The notes: generated by a model not told the origin, from the sequence alone. Shown: positions 17,402 to 24,037, numbered from the stretch's first letter. The stretch: 24,196 nt of DNA from Akkermansiaceae bacterium UBA3385 (GCA_002358905.1 DEPT01000054.1:1-24196), one strand, 5' to 3'. Program-made: numbers and translations.

Positions 17402-18177
17402 GCGGGGTCTAGAGTTAGAATGTTCAGGGCTTCTCCGGCCATCATAAAGCCGAAGGTGCCGGTTATGTGAGTGGCAGAACCAAAGCCACTGGCGCACCCG
17501 ATGCCGCCTTTCTGGTGGGCTTCGCGTTCCGTGCTTACAGTTCCATCACATTTCGGGAAGCGGGGGCGCTCCGGCGAATAGACGCAGCGGATGCCGATTT
17601 CCGGGCATTTGTCGTGCAGGGGCAGGGCGTATTCCTTGCGGAGTACCTTGCGGAGCTGGGAGAGCATGTTATCCCCACCGCTGCGGGCCAGATCTGCCAC
17701 GGAAATGCAGCTGGCATCTACTCTGCCCCCGGCTCCGCCGCAGGTTACCAGCGGAATGCCGCGTTTGTAGCATTCGGCAATGAGGTGCGCTTTGGGGCGC
17801 ATGCTGTCAATGGCATCAATGACAACATCCGGCGCTGTGTCGAACAGTCGTTCCGGCCGGGAGACCGTGTAGAAAGCCATGACCTCTTCTACCAGCACGG
17901 CCGGATTGATGGCACGCAAGCGTTCTCCCATGGCTTCCACCTTGGCGCGGCCGTAATTGCCGTCCAATGCATGAATCTGTCTGTTGGTGTTGGTGATGCA
18001 GAGGTCATCCATATCCAGAAGAATGATAGTGCCCACTCCGCTGCGGACCAGTGCTTCTGCTGCCCATGAGCCTACGCCGCCTATGCCTACCACTGCCACG
18101 CGGGCTGCGGCCAGCCGCTCTGCCGGGGCTACTCCATACAGGCGGGCAATGCCGCCGAATCGTTCCACATCCATCAT
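17398..18177 (-). CDS. tcdA: tRNA threonylcarbamoyladenosine dehydratase (TcdA/CsdL)
   Basis: A 259-residue E1-like enzyme uses ATP to cyclise t6A at tRNA position 37 to ct6A. The nucleotide-binding motif VGIGGVGSWAAEALVRSGVG (about 31-50) is followed by LLDMDDLCITNTNRQ, the TcdA-type version of the ThiF/MoeB fold that includes the Asn-Arg-Gln residues. DVVIDAIDSMRPK near 115-127 and the Cys-containing stretch VTCGGAGGR near 142-150 also fit. The start at 18177 overlaps the ymdB stop as ATGA; a second ATG follows at once. ThiF and MoeB are distant relatives but lack this NTNRQIHAL context. The gene sits between ymdB and the SpoU methyltransferase. Confidence 0.9.
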   Translation of the reverse strand: MMDVERFGGIARLYGVAPAERLAAARVAVVGIGGVGSWAAEALVRSGVGTIILLDMDDLCITNTNRQIHALDGNYGRAKVEAMGERLRAINPAVLVEEVMAFYTVSRPERLFDTAPDVVIDAIDSMRPKAHLIAECYKRGIPLVTCGGAGGRVDASCISVADLARSGGDNMLSQLRKVLRKEYALPLHDKCPEIGIRCVYSPERPRFPKCDGTVSTEREAHQKGGIGCASGFGSATHITGTFGFMMAGEALNILTLDPA

Positions 18178-18965
18178 TTTTCGTCGTATACTCGGGTGAT
18201 GCGTTCTATTTTCACTGCTTTTCCTGTGGCTGTGTTTACTTCCACTACGACACCGTTGACCATGGCGGGAAAACCGGCAATCGGGAACCGGTTGGGCAGG
18301 TTGGTGATGAGCCCCTGCAGCACGCACTCGGCATCCCGGCCGATGACGCCATCCCGGCTGCCACACATGCCGGCATCTGTAAGGTAGGCTGTACCGCCGG
18401 GCAGAATGCGTTCATCTCCGGTCTGCACGTGGGTGTGCGTGCCGATAACGGCGCTTGCCACGCCATCCATGCGGTATCCCATAGCTATCTTTTCGCTGGT
18501 GGTTTCTCCGTGAAAATCCACCAGCACCACCTGGGCTCCGGCTTCTCGGAGACGCAGAGCTTCTTCGTATCCCTGGGTATAGGGGTTTTCTGCACCGGGA
18601 CGCATGAAGGTTCGCCCCTGCAGACAGAGCACCCCCAGCTTGCCTGCCGGGGTGTCGATAATGCAGCTGCCGTTGCCCGGTGTGCCGGGCTGCAGGTTGA
18701 ATGGACGCAGCACGTTCGGAGCCTCCGGAAGCCAGGGAATCAGGTCAGATTGATCCCATACATGGTCGCCCAGGGTGATGACATCAACCCCGTTTTCCAT
18801 AAACTCACGTGCCAGCCGGGGAATGATACCCTTGCCACCGGCTGCATTTTCTCCGTTGACGACAACGGCATCCACCCCGTATTCTGCCCGGAGTTCGGGC
18901 AGCGCACGGTACAACGCGCAGCGGCCGGGTTCGCCCACCACGTCTCCCAGAAAGAGGATGACCAT
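18174..18965 (-). CDS. ymdB: YmdB-family metallophosphoesterase
   Basis: A 263-residue protein matches the YmdB family, cytosolic di-metal phosphodiesterases acting on 2',3'-cyclic nucleotides and related compounds. Motifs are FLGDVVGEPGR (residues 5-15, metal Asp), VVNGENAAGGKG (about 35-46), ITLGDHVWDQ (about 63-72), VLVDFHGETTSEK (about 146-158) and VIGTHTHVQTGDERILPGGTAYLTDAGM (about 171-200), the last containing the metal-binding His cluster. In Bacillus, YmdB affects the choice between motility and biofilm; that role is not assumed here. Its start codon shares one base with the stop of the usp gene (TGATG), and its stop overlaps tcdA by 4 bases. Confidence 0.9.
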   Translation of the reverse strand: MVILFLGDVVGEPGRCALYRALPELRAEYGVDAVVVNGENAAGGKGIIPRLAREFMENGVDVITLGDHVWDQSDLIPWLPEAPNVLRPFNLQPGTPGNGSCIIDTPAGKLGVLCLQGRTFMRPGAENPYTQGYEEALRLREAGAQVVLVDFHGETTSEKIAMGYRMDGVASAVIGTHTHVQTGDERILPGGTAYLTDAGMCGSRDGVIGRDAECVLQGLITNLPNRFPIAGFPAMVNGVVVEVNTATGKAVKIERITRVYDEK

Positions 18966-19471
18966 CAGTGCTGGGCTTTGGGACCGCAGGGAACCACCGT
19001 TACCGGGATGTTGGCGGCACGCACCAGCTTTTCAGCTGTGTTGCCCAGCAGAATGGAGGTAAGCAGGGAGTGGTGACGATTGCCGATGACCAGCTGGGAA
19101 ATGTTGTGGCGGAGGCAGAACTGGTGTACGCAGTCTACGATGTCGTCACTTTCCTCGGCCTTGGCATAAATCGGGATGCCCCATTTCCTGCTGATTTGTT
19201 CGCCAAGCTGTTTAGCTCGGGCATCTGCAATGGCAAGAACGGCCTGGCAGGCGTCCATACGCTTGTAATCCAGGTTCGGCAGGTTGCCCGGAATATCCCC
19301 GGCGCCCATACCGCTGCCGCCGGAGAGACTGCCCGCTGCATCGATGATGCAGGGCTCTACCGCGTGCAACAGGTACATCTTGCCGCCTGTCTTGCATACC
19401 ATTTCGGCTGCGAAGTCAAGCACGGCCTGCCCTTCTTCTGTAAAATCGGTTGCTGCTAATATTCTGACCAT
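18965..19471 (-). CDS. Universal stress protein (UspA family)
   Basis: A 168-residue protein is read from the ATG at 19471 (MVRILAATDFTEEG); a GTG two codons upstream is disfavoured because it would lie upstream of the predicted transcript start. The Rossmann-like Usp fold is clear: first strand VRILAATDF, then MYLLHAVEP, and C-terminal ISQLVIGNRHHSLLTSILLGNTAEKLVRAANIPVTVVP. The family's ATP motif G-x2-G-x9-G-(S/T) is partly changed: the second glycine is His (GNRH) while GNT is kept, so ATP binding is uncertain. An insert of Gly/Ser-rich sequence (AAGSLSGGSGMGAGDIPG) sits after the second strand. It heads the five-gene operon that continues with ymdB. Confidence 0.85.
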   Translation of the reverse strand: MVRILAATDFTEEGQAVLDFAAEMVCKTGGKMYLLHAVEPCIIDAAGSLSGGSGMGAGDIPGNLPNLDYKRMDACQAVLAIADARAKQLGEQISRKWGIPIYAKAEESDDIVDCVHQFCLRHNISQLVIGNRHHSLLTSILLGNTAEKLVRAANIPVTVVPCGPKAQH

Positions 19472-19477
19472 GCACAC

Positions 19478-19506
19478 ATACTACCACTCTTCTCCAGTCT
19501 AGCCAA
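19478..19506 (-). promoter_or_regulatory. Predicted promoter of the usp-ymdB-tcdA operon, leaderless mRNA
   Basis: On the minus strand TTGGCT (19506-19501) and TAGTAT (19483-19478) are spaced by 17 bases. Only 6 bases separate the -10 box from the ATG at 19471, so transcription should begin at the start codon. Confidence 0.65.
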
Positions 19507-19544
19507 GAATAAACTGCACACCAGCGATAATTCGCCTGTTAATG

Positions 19545-19569
19545 GGAGTCACATGCTTTCATGTGCTCC
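19545..19569. promoter_or_regulatory. Hairpin-forming inverted repeat in the usp / 19730 divergent region
   Basis: GGAG-T-CACATG (19545-19555) pairs with CATGTG-CTCC (19560-19569) with one bulged T and the loop CTTT. There is no T-run next to it, so it is not a terminator. It lies about 40 bases upstream of the usp promoter and about 80 upstream of the promoters of the next gene. An operator is possible, without direct support. Confidence 0.3.
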
Positions 19570-19647
19570 AATGGCTGCATAAATATCCAGGACTTCCCGA
19601 ATCATTATATTTTGAATAGTGGAGAAGGTTGATGGGTTGCTTAGGTA

Positions 19648-19702
19648 TTGACAGAAACTCGTCGTGGTTTTATCTTGACTATTTGTTTTGAATGGTTAAA
19701 AT
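19648..19702 (+). promoter_or_regulatory. Two overlapping predicted promoters for the gene at 19730
   Basis: The first is a perfect -35 TTGACA (19648-19653), 17 bases, then TATCTT (19671-19676). The second is TTGACT (19675-19680), 16 bases, then TAAAAT (19697-19702). They would start transcription near 19683 and 19709, giving leaders of about 47 and 21 bases. Confidence 0.5.
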
Positions 19703-19729
19703 TACTGCGTACTGAGGTTGATTATTGAT

Positions 19730-20497
19730 ATGAAACATTTCTTTCTCCTTCTTGGTGTGTGTGTCGTGGGGTATTTGCTGGCTCCTTCCGTGCTGGGTAT
19801 AAAGTCGAAATCTGCTGAGCCTTATATCAATGAGGGGGTGTATTCAAGTGCGGATACTCAACTGTATACCCGGAAAATGGGGGGGCGTAATCACATGAAT
19901 TGCCAGACTTCACTAACTATCATGCTTGACTTGAATGAAGTGGAGACGGTGAAGGAACCCGAGGAACTGGTGACGATTGTGGGCTCCTCCAAGGAGTTTG
20001 GCTTGTTTCTTACCAAGGAGGGCTTAGCTGGGAATTGGGGGGGAGAGCTCTGGGGGGCGAATAAGGCACTGTCTCTTTCCCGATTGTTGGAACATCCCGG
20101 TTCTGTCAGAATAAAGGACCGGGATTACCTGGCGCTGACTGTTCTGGTGAATGGCGCTCGTGAAGTGACGTCTCCCGGGGTTACTGTGGTGGATTCTTCC
20201 GGCGAGGTACTGCTTGAGTATCCTGCGTTGAATACGGCCCTGAATGAGCATTACAGCAGTGTCAAGTTTAGTCAGCGTTGCATCAGTCATGTGATGATTG
20301 CTCCCAAATTGCTGTCTCTTAAAGCTGCCGGTAAACGTGCTGTGCGCATGGAAAAAACAGTTTCGGTCAAACCCGGAAACGCTATGGTGGCTTTCGGTGG
20401 TGGTGGGGTTGTGCTGCTGGTGCTGGCGGCTCTCTGGTCTAAAGTGCGGAAACGCCGCTCGGTCGATAAAGAATTTCCTCTGCAAAGCCTGTCCTGA
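19730..20497 (+). CDS. Unrecognised bitopic envelope protein
   Basis: I do not recognise this 255-residue protein. The ATG at 19730 (MKHFFLLLGVCVVGYLLAPS) gives a good export signal or membrane anchor; a TTG four codons upstream (19718) is an alternative. The middle is predominantly beta-type and hydrophilic (for example LTIMLDLNEVETVKEPEELV, YLALTVLVNGAREV, PGVTVVDSSGEVLLEYPAL). The C-terminus has a second hydrophobic helix (AMVAFGGGGVVLLVLAALW) followed by KVRKRRS, the charge pattern of a stop-transfer segment with the tail in the cytoplasm. The inferred layout is a periplasmic domain held by a C-terminal helix. Only two cysteines fall in the mature domain. It has its own promoters and no coupled neighbour. 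Confidence 0.6.
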   Translation: MKHFFLLLGVCVVGYLLAPSVLGIKSKSAEPYINEGVYSSADTQLYTRKMGGRNHMNCQTSLTIMLDLNEVETVKEPEELVTIVGSSKEFGLFLTKEGLAGNWGGELWGANKALSLSRLLEHPGSVRIKDRDYLALTVLVNGAREVTSPGVTVVDSSGEVLLEYPALNTALNEHYSSVKFSQRCISHVMIAPKLLSLKAAGKRAVRMEKTVSVKPGNAMVAFGGGGVVLLVLAALWSKVRKRRSVDKEFPLQSLS

Positions 20498-20620
20498 TGC
20501 ATAACTTTGTTCTTCTTTGAGAAGAAAAATGGATAAATGCGGTATTATGTCTAAGCTTGTACTCGACAAACCGATGGGGATGTGATTTAGTATTGCCACG
20601 TTTATCTTTTTCTCACGCTT

Positions 20621-21118
20621 ATGAAGTCCTACACGATTTTCCAGAAGTCCGATGATGCAACGGTAACCGCTTTCCTTGATTGGATGCGCAACCAGGAGCG
20701 CAACGTGTACCGTGCAGCCCTCCGCGAACTGGGTGCTCTTAAGAAGCTGCGTCCCCAGTACATGCAGCAGAAGCCGGTGGCTGAGCAGTTCGAATGGCTG
20801 AAGAAGATGCTTGCCTGGAAGCCCGCAGAGACTATTGCTGACCACCTGCTGCAGGTGTGGCTGATTCGTAAGCACGAGGGTATGCTTGTGAGCTTCATTG
20901 AGAAGCTGGGTATTGAGCACAACGGCCACGGTGTGGTGGATGTGCTGCCCGAGACCCTGGATGCCGATAAGCTGAAGGAAGCTGTGGATGCCCTGTTTGA
21001 GACTTATCCCGCCGGTGCTGTTTCTGTGTACCTTCACATGTTCCAGAATCAGACCGAGGAGGGCTGGCCTGAGCTGCAGGCTATCCTGGATAATGATGAG
21101 CGCATCACCATTAAGTAA
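20621..21118 (+). CDS. Conserved-looking protein of unknown function
   Basis: I do not recognise this 165-residue protein. It is soluble, has no signal peptide or membrane segment, and appears mostly helical. It contains a Lys/Arg/Gln-rich first half (LRELGALKKLRPQYMQQKPVAEQFEWLKKML), a segment of small helices (ADHLLQVWLIRKHEGMLV) and an acidic C-terminal half (VLPETLDADKLKEAVDALFE, EEGWPELQAILDNDERITIK). It lacks cysteine entirely. Strong codon bias toward C/G-ending codons and the GC-rich terminator behind it argue for a genuine, expressed gene. It stands alone between the unknown envelope protein and tadA. Confidence 0.65.
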   Translation: MKSYTIFQKSDDATVTAFLDWMRNQERNVYRAALRELGALKKLRPQYMQQKPVAEQFEWLKKMLAWKPAETIADHLLQVWLIRKHEGMLVSFIEKLGIEHNGHGVVDVLPETLDADKLKEAVDALFETYPAGAVSVYLHMFQNQTEEGWPELQAILDNDERITIK

Positions 21119-21134
21119 ATTCTGAAACCGCTGA

Positions 21135-21180
21135 GCGGTCGGCCTGGGCGGGGAACTGCCCGCCGGCCGCTTTTCTTTTT
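21135..21180 (+). terminator. Rho-independent terminator after the gene at 20621
   Basis: GCGGTCGGC (21135-21143) pairs with GCCGGCCGC (21162-21170) with one wobble, extended inward by GGGC/GCCC. TTTTCTTTTT follows directly. It ends 18 bases before the tadA ATG. Confidence 0.88.
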
Positions 21181-21198
21181 ATACCAGCAGCACAACCG

Positions 21199-21711
21199 AT
21201 GACCGAGGACGAACATTTCATGTTCCTGGCAATGCAGGAGGCAGAGAAGGCCCGCCGTGCAGATGAGGTGCCCTGTGGTTGTGTGGTGGTGAAGGATGGC
21301 AGAGTTATTGCCCGTGGGTGGAACCAGGTGGAATCGCTCAAGGATGCCACGGCTCATGCTGAAATGCTGGCGCTGACGGCTGCGGAAGCCGCCGTGGGGG
21401 ATTGGCGCCTGGAAGGCTGCACGGTATATGTGACCAAGGAGCCTTGTCCCATGTGTGCGGGTGCACTTGTGCATTGCCGTCCGGACCGGGTTGTATTCGG
21501 TATACCTGATCCCAAGGGGGGAGCCTGTGGCGGGTGGATTAACCTGCTGGATTCCAACCCTCCGCTCAATCACAAATGCGCGGTGCAGGGCGGGGTGCTG
21601 GGCGATGCCTGCCTGGAGCAGTTTCAGTCCTTTTTCCGCGCGGCTCGCGCTGCCGCCAAGGAACGTAAACGCCGTGAACGAGAGGAGGCTACCGATGCAA
21701 CCGCTGATTGA
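21199..21711 (+). CDS. tadA: tRNA-specific adenosine deaminase TadA (nucleoside deaminase)
   Basis: A 170-residue zinc deaminase. The active-site motifs are HAE at H53-E55 (proton shuttle Glu55) and PCPMCAGAL with zinc ligands C83 and C86. The N-terminal segment ADEVPCGCVVVKDGRVIARGWNQ is where TadA reads VPVGAVVVxxxxVIxxGxNx. TadA converts A34 to inosine in tRNA-Arg(ACG), allowing decoding of CGN codons. The tail after residue 145 is a basic helix (RAARAAAKERKRREREE), longer than average and plausibly RNA-contacting. Guanine deaminases share the fold, so the specific substrate is inferred from motif and length. It overlaps ybeY by 17 bases, so the two form an RNA-maturation pair. Confidence 0.87.
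   Translation: MTEDEHFMFLAMQEAEKARRADEVPCGCVVVKDGRVIARGWNQVESLKDATAHAEMLALTAAEAAVGDWRLEGCTVYVTKEPCPMCAGALVHCRPDRVVFGIPDPKGGACGGWINLLDSNPPLNHKCAVQGGVLGDACLEQFQSFFRAARAAAKERKRREREEATDATAD
21681..21688 (+). promoter_or_regulatory. Strong Shine-Dalgarno of ybeY inside tadA
   Basis: AGAGGAGG at 21681-21688 lies 6 bases before the ATG at 21695 and within the last codons of tadA. It decides the ybeY start over the upstream in-frame codons. It contrasts with the first genes of operons in this window, which lack such sites. Confidence 0.75.
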
Positions 21712-22138
21712 GATTTATATTAACGTGGAAAACGACTGGGTGAGCGAGGCTCTCGTAGAGCGTTATCGCGAAGCTTTGCAGGCTCTGCTGCCGGAGCTGC
21801 TGCAAGCCCCGAAGGGACCAGACCACGTTCTTTCTGAGTTAGATGTGGTGGAAATCTCAGTAGTGGATGACCCCACCATTGCGCAGGTGCATGGCGAGTT
21901 CCTGGATGATCCCACGGCAACCGATGCCATCACATTCCCCTATGGCGAAGTGCTGGTGAGCTGCGATACCGCCGCCAGCTATGCTGAGGCTCATGGTTTG
22001 CTGCGCGAGGAAGAATTGTTCCGTTACATGGTACACGGTCTGACCCACCTGCACGGCTATCTGGACTACGAACCCGCAGACCGCGAAGCTCTTTTCGCGG
22101 TGCAGGAACCCCTCGTTGCCCGCTATTTCCCGCGTTGA
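21695..22138 (+). CDS. ybeY: Endoribonuclease YbeY
   Basis: A 147-residue zinc protein of the YbeY (UPF0054) family, needed for 16S rRNA 3'-end maturation and late 70S ribosome quality control. The segment TDAITFPYGEVLVS is the family's TDVLSFPxGDIxIS region, and HGLTHLHGYLDYEPADR is the metal site. The usual third histidine (HxxxHxxxxxH) is Asp here (H-x3-H-x5-D), a substitution that I believe also occurs in some other phyla, so metal binding may be kept. The start at 21695 has a strong Shine-Dalgarno and overlaps tadA. It precedes the tRNA-Val promoter by about 56 bases. Confidence 0.88.
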   Translation: MQPLIEIYINVENDWVSEALVERYREALQALLPELLQAPKGPDHVLSELDVVEISVVDDPTIAQVHGEFLDDPTATDAITFPYGEVLVSCDTAASYAEAHGLLREEELFRYMVHGLTHLHGYLDYEPADREALFAVQEPLVARYFPR

Positions 22139-22194
22139 GGATAATACAATAAGCCAGCTAATTGCTAAAATTTGCAAAAAAATTAATTTTAGAC

Positions 22195-22223
22195 TTGCTA
22201 TTCGTTTCTGCTTCTGCTAAACT
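22195..22223 (+). promoter_or_regulatory. Predicted tRNA-Val promoter
   Basis: TTGCTA (22195-22200) and TAAACT (22218-22223) are spaced by 17 bases. Transcription would begin near 22230, four bases before the mature 5' end. Confidence 0.65.
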
Positions 22224-22233
22224 ACCGGCGCAC

Positions 22234-22305
22234 GCACGAGTAGCTCAGTGGTAGAGCGGCTGTCTTACACACAGTTGGTCAGGAGTTCGAATCTCTTCTC
22301 GTGTA
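22234..22305 (+). tRNA. tRNA-Val (anticodon UAC)
   Basis: A complete cloverleaf can be drawn. Acceptor stem is 22234-22240 with 22298-22304 (one G-U), D arm GCTC/GAGC at 22243-22246/22254-22257, anticodon stem GCTGT/ACAGT at 22259-22263/22271-22275 with loop CTTACAC, and T arm AGGAG-TTCGAAT-CTCTT at 22281-22297. The anticodon TAC (22266-22268) reads valine GUA and related GUN codons. The discriminator is A22305 and CCA is not encoded, so it must be added enzymatically. The variable loop is five bases. Confidence 0.95.
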
Positions 22306-22312
22306 TTCACCG

Positions 22313-22351
22313 AGCCTGCTTTCCGACACAATTTGGAAAGCAGGCTTTTTT
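22313..22351 (+). terminator. Rho-independent terminator of tRNA-Val
   Basis: AGCCTGCTTTCC (22313-22324) and GGAAAGCAGGCT (22335-22346) form a perfect 12-bp stem with a 10-base loop, followed by a T run to 22351. Confidence 0.93.
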
Positions 22352-22672
22352 AGTTTATTCTTTTATCTTTAGTGAGTTGCGGAGTCCCTATTCTGCAACA
22401 CTAAATCATATTTGAATACTCAGGAGAACCGGTTTAAGTATTCAAAAGCGGCTCCGGGACTCCAAAGGACTGGGTATGCCGTATACCCTTCACCTCTTAA
22501 AACGCCATAAAGAACGCATAGTCAACCTTTTGCGTTATTTGTCATGTTTACCGTTCCTATCCTTATCACGCTTTGATTTTCAATCAGTTACTTAAGGAAT
22601 CTGCACAGAGTGTATACTATTGAAATGCAAAAACGCCTTGAATTGCAGCGCTTTGTTCTAAATATTAGAGGC
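22352..22672. other. AT-rich, hairpin-rich region between tRNA-Val and the insertion sequence
   Basis: No convincing gene is seen. Structure is dense: a stem-loop at 22368-22405 (TTTAGT/ACTAAA around GTTGCGGAG/TTCTGCAAC), a perfect 10-bp inverted repeat TTTGAATACT (22411-22420) and AGTATTCAAA (22437-22446) enclosing the palindrome AACCGGTT, a separated pair GGAGTCCC (22381-22388) and GGGACTCC (22456-22463), and a hairpin GGGTAT/ATACCC (22472-22488). A -10-like TATACT (22613-22618) sits 6 bases before an ATG (22625) that would open a 22-codon frame in the sequence rebuilt without the insertion sequence. A structured RNA, a regulatory region or a recombination site are all possible. Confidence 0.4.
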
Positions 22673-22680
22673 GTTATGTC
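22673..22680. repeat. Left 8-bp target-site duplication of the ISL3 element
   Basis: GTTATGTC at 22673-22680 directly abuts the left end of the insertion sequence and is repeated exactly at 24030-24037. Eight-base duplications are the usual size for ISL3-family elements. Confidence 0.93.
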
Positions 22681-22705
22681 GGGTCAAGTCCTAACATTGT
22701 GGAAT
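22681..22705. repeat. Left terminal inverted repeat of the ISL3 element
   Basis: Starts GGGTCAAG and contains the exact 15-base core shared with the right end. The transposase stop codon lies 8 bases inside it. Confidence 0.9.
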
Positions 22706-22713
22706 TTGATTTT

Positions 22714-23940
22714 TTATACTAAAATTCGCCCACATTCGATTAATACTCTTAACCGGTAGTTTTGAAAGTTGCGATAACCAAATCCGCGGCGTTGAATCAG
22801 TTTCATTTTTCTATGAAATCCCTCGGTGATGCCATTACTTTTGGTAAAGCGCCACATGCGAATAATCGGCTCAAACCATAAGCGTAACGTTTTGCCCAAT
22901 TTTTGGAAAACAGGCGGTGCATCATTTAACAGCAACCAGACCTGTTCTTTTAATTTTTCTATGAGAGGAGGACAGTCTTTTCTCTTCCTTTCCTTTATAT
23001 TTAATAACTTGCAAAGTTCTTCCTTAAACTCATAGGCTGTCTTTATTCTCGGGTTCTTCCTAAACAGATCTTCCAAAAGCTCTTTTTGTTTTGAGTTCAG
23101 ATTTTCTCCTTTTGTTCTCAATGCTCGGGTAATACCTCGTTGCCAGCGAATCCCCGGCTCATCTTCTCGGCAGAACTCTAGGAATGTTTCTATTACCAAT
23201 CTTATTACATGAAACCTATCAACCACTATTTTTGCATTGGGAAAAAGGCGCATTACAATACTGCGGAATGGCGAGCTTAAATCTATGCATACCATCTTCA
23301 CTTTTTCTCTCCCCTTTAGTCGTCGCAGATTAGGCTCTAATGTCTTACTATCCTTACCCTCAAAGACTTCATAAACTCGATGATTACGTAAATCGGTCAA
23401 GGTTACGGCAAACTTATGCCCTTTGGTAGTCCCTCTATGGATGCTGTGTTCATCTATACCCAACACGATGGGACAGGGATAATTCAATTGCTCTCTGAGT
23501 AGCTTTTCATGACTTCGGTGCAGTTGGCGTTCAACTGCACTTGCGCTCATGTTGTACTTTTCTGCTATCTTCTTATTACTTACTCCGTTGGAACACTCGC
23601 GTGCTATTGCATCATTCAGGCGTTGATTGCGTCGTTGGTTTTTCTGCAATCCGATGTGGTCACAGCTCTGAGTATATGTTCTGCCACAATTTAGGCATTT
23701 ATAGCGTTTTACCTTAATTTTCAGTCGCTTCCTTGCTCCATCTTTCCCCATTGCACTTACCTTGCGATGATAATAGCCATGCGCATAGATTTCTTCTCCT
23801 CCACAATGAGGACAAGTTTCCTTTTTTACTTCTTTACACTCGGAATACTCAAATTTGCCTTGACTATCCTCGCCCGTTCCTGTAGTTTTCAAGTACTTCA
23901 AAAACACAACACAGGGCATGGTAGGAGTTTTCTCCTCCAT
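22714..23940 (-). CDS. ISL3-family transposase
   Basis: A DDE transposase of 408 residues if read from the ATG at 23940 (MEEKTPTMPCVV). An in-frame ATG at 24006 would give 430 residues but lies inside the terminal repeat, so it is less likely; its extra sequence is very basic (RKRKRRKK). The N-terminal part has two CxxC pairs (CPHCGGEE, then CLNCGRTY), the zinc-ribbon DNA-binding region of ISL3, followed by a helix-turn-helix (SNGVSNKKIAEKYNMSASAVERQL). Catalytic motifs are VLGIDEHSIHRG (first Asp), VCIDLSSPFRSIV (second Asp), VVDRFHVIRLV and, near the C-terminus, NGITEGFHRKMKLIQRRGFGYRNF (Glu). The frame is uninterrupted, so it is probably active. Confidence 0.93.
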   Translation of the reverse strand: MEEKTPTMPCVVFLKYLKTTGTGEDSQGKFEYSECKEVKKETCPHCGGEEIYAHGYYHRKVSAMGKDGARKRLKIKVKRYKCLNCGRTYTQSCDHIGLQKNQRRNQRLNDAIARECSNGVSNKKIAEKYNMSASAVERQLHRSHEKLLREQLNYPCPIVLGIDEHSIHRGTTKGHKFAVTLTDLRNHRVYEVFEGKDSKTLEPNLRRLKGREKVKMVCIDLSSPFRSIVMRLFPNAKIVVDRFHVIRLVIETFLEFCREDEPGIRWQRGITRALRTKGENLNSKQKELLEDLFRKNPRIKTAYEFKEELCKLLNIKERKRKDCPPLIEKLKEQVWLLLNDAPPVFQKLGKTLRLWFEPIIRMWRFTKSNGITEGFHRKMKLIQRRGFGYRNFQNYRLRVLIECGRILV

Positions 23941-24004
23941 GCTCAATCTTTTTGTGCGTTTTATTATTACTTTTTTCCGTCTTTTTCTCTTCCTCCATCC
24001 GGTC

Positions 24005-24029
24005 ATTCCACAATGTTAGACGAAGAGCC
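24005..24029. repeat. Right terminal inverted repeat of the ISL3 element
   Basis: Contains the exact 15-base core in reverse complement and ends in GAAGAGCC at 24022-24029, the typical ISL3 tip. Confidence 0.9.
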
Positions 24030-24037
24030 GTTATGTC
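24030..24037. repeat. Right 8-bp target-site duplication of the ISL3 element
   Basis: GTTATGTC, identical to the copy at 22673-22680. Confidence 0.93.

Larger units (their letters stand above)
22681..24029 (-). mobile_element. Complete ISL3-family insertion sequence (1349 bp)
   Basis: The element is bounded by 25-bp imperfect terminal inverted repeats at 22681-22705 and 24005-24029, identical at 19 of 25 positions. The inner 15 bases, CTAACATTGTGGAAT, are exact (22691-22705, reverse complement at 24005-24019). The outer tip at the right reads GGCTCTTC when viewed inward, the tip typical of ISL3 elements; the left tip is GGGTCAAG. Identical 8-bp duplications flank it. It carries one transposase gene with no visible disruption. 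The copy is structurally complete and probably recent, since both duplications are perfect. Its AT-rich composition differs from the host genes to its left. Confidence 0.95.

Noticed and set aside
18051..19076. 341-codon open frame antisense to ymdB and its neighbours
   Set aside because: It crosses several well-supported genes of the opposite operon and shows no family motif.
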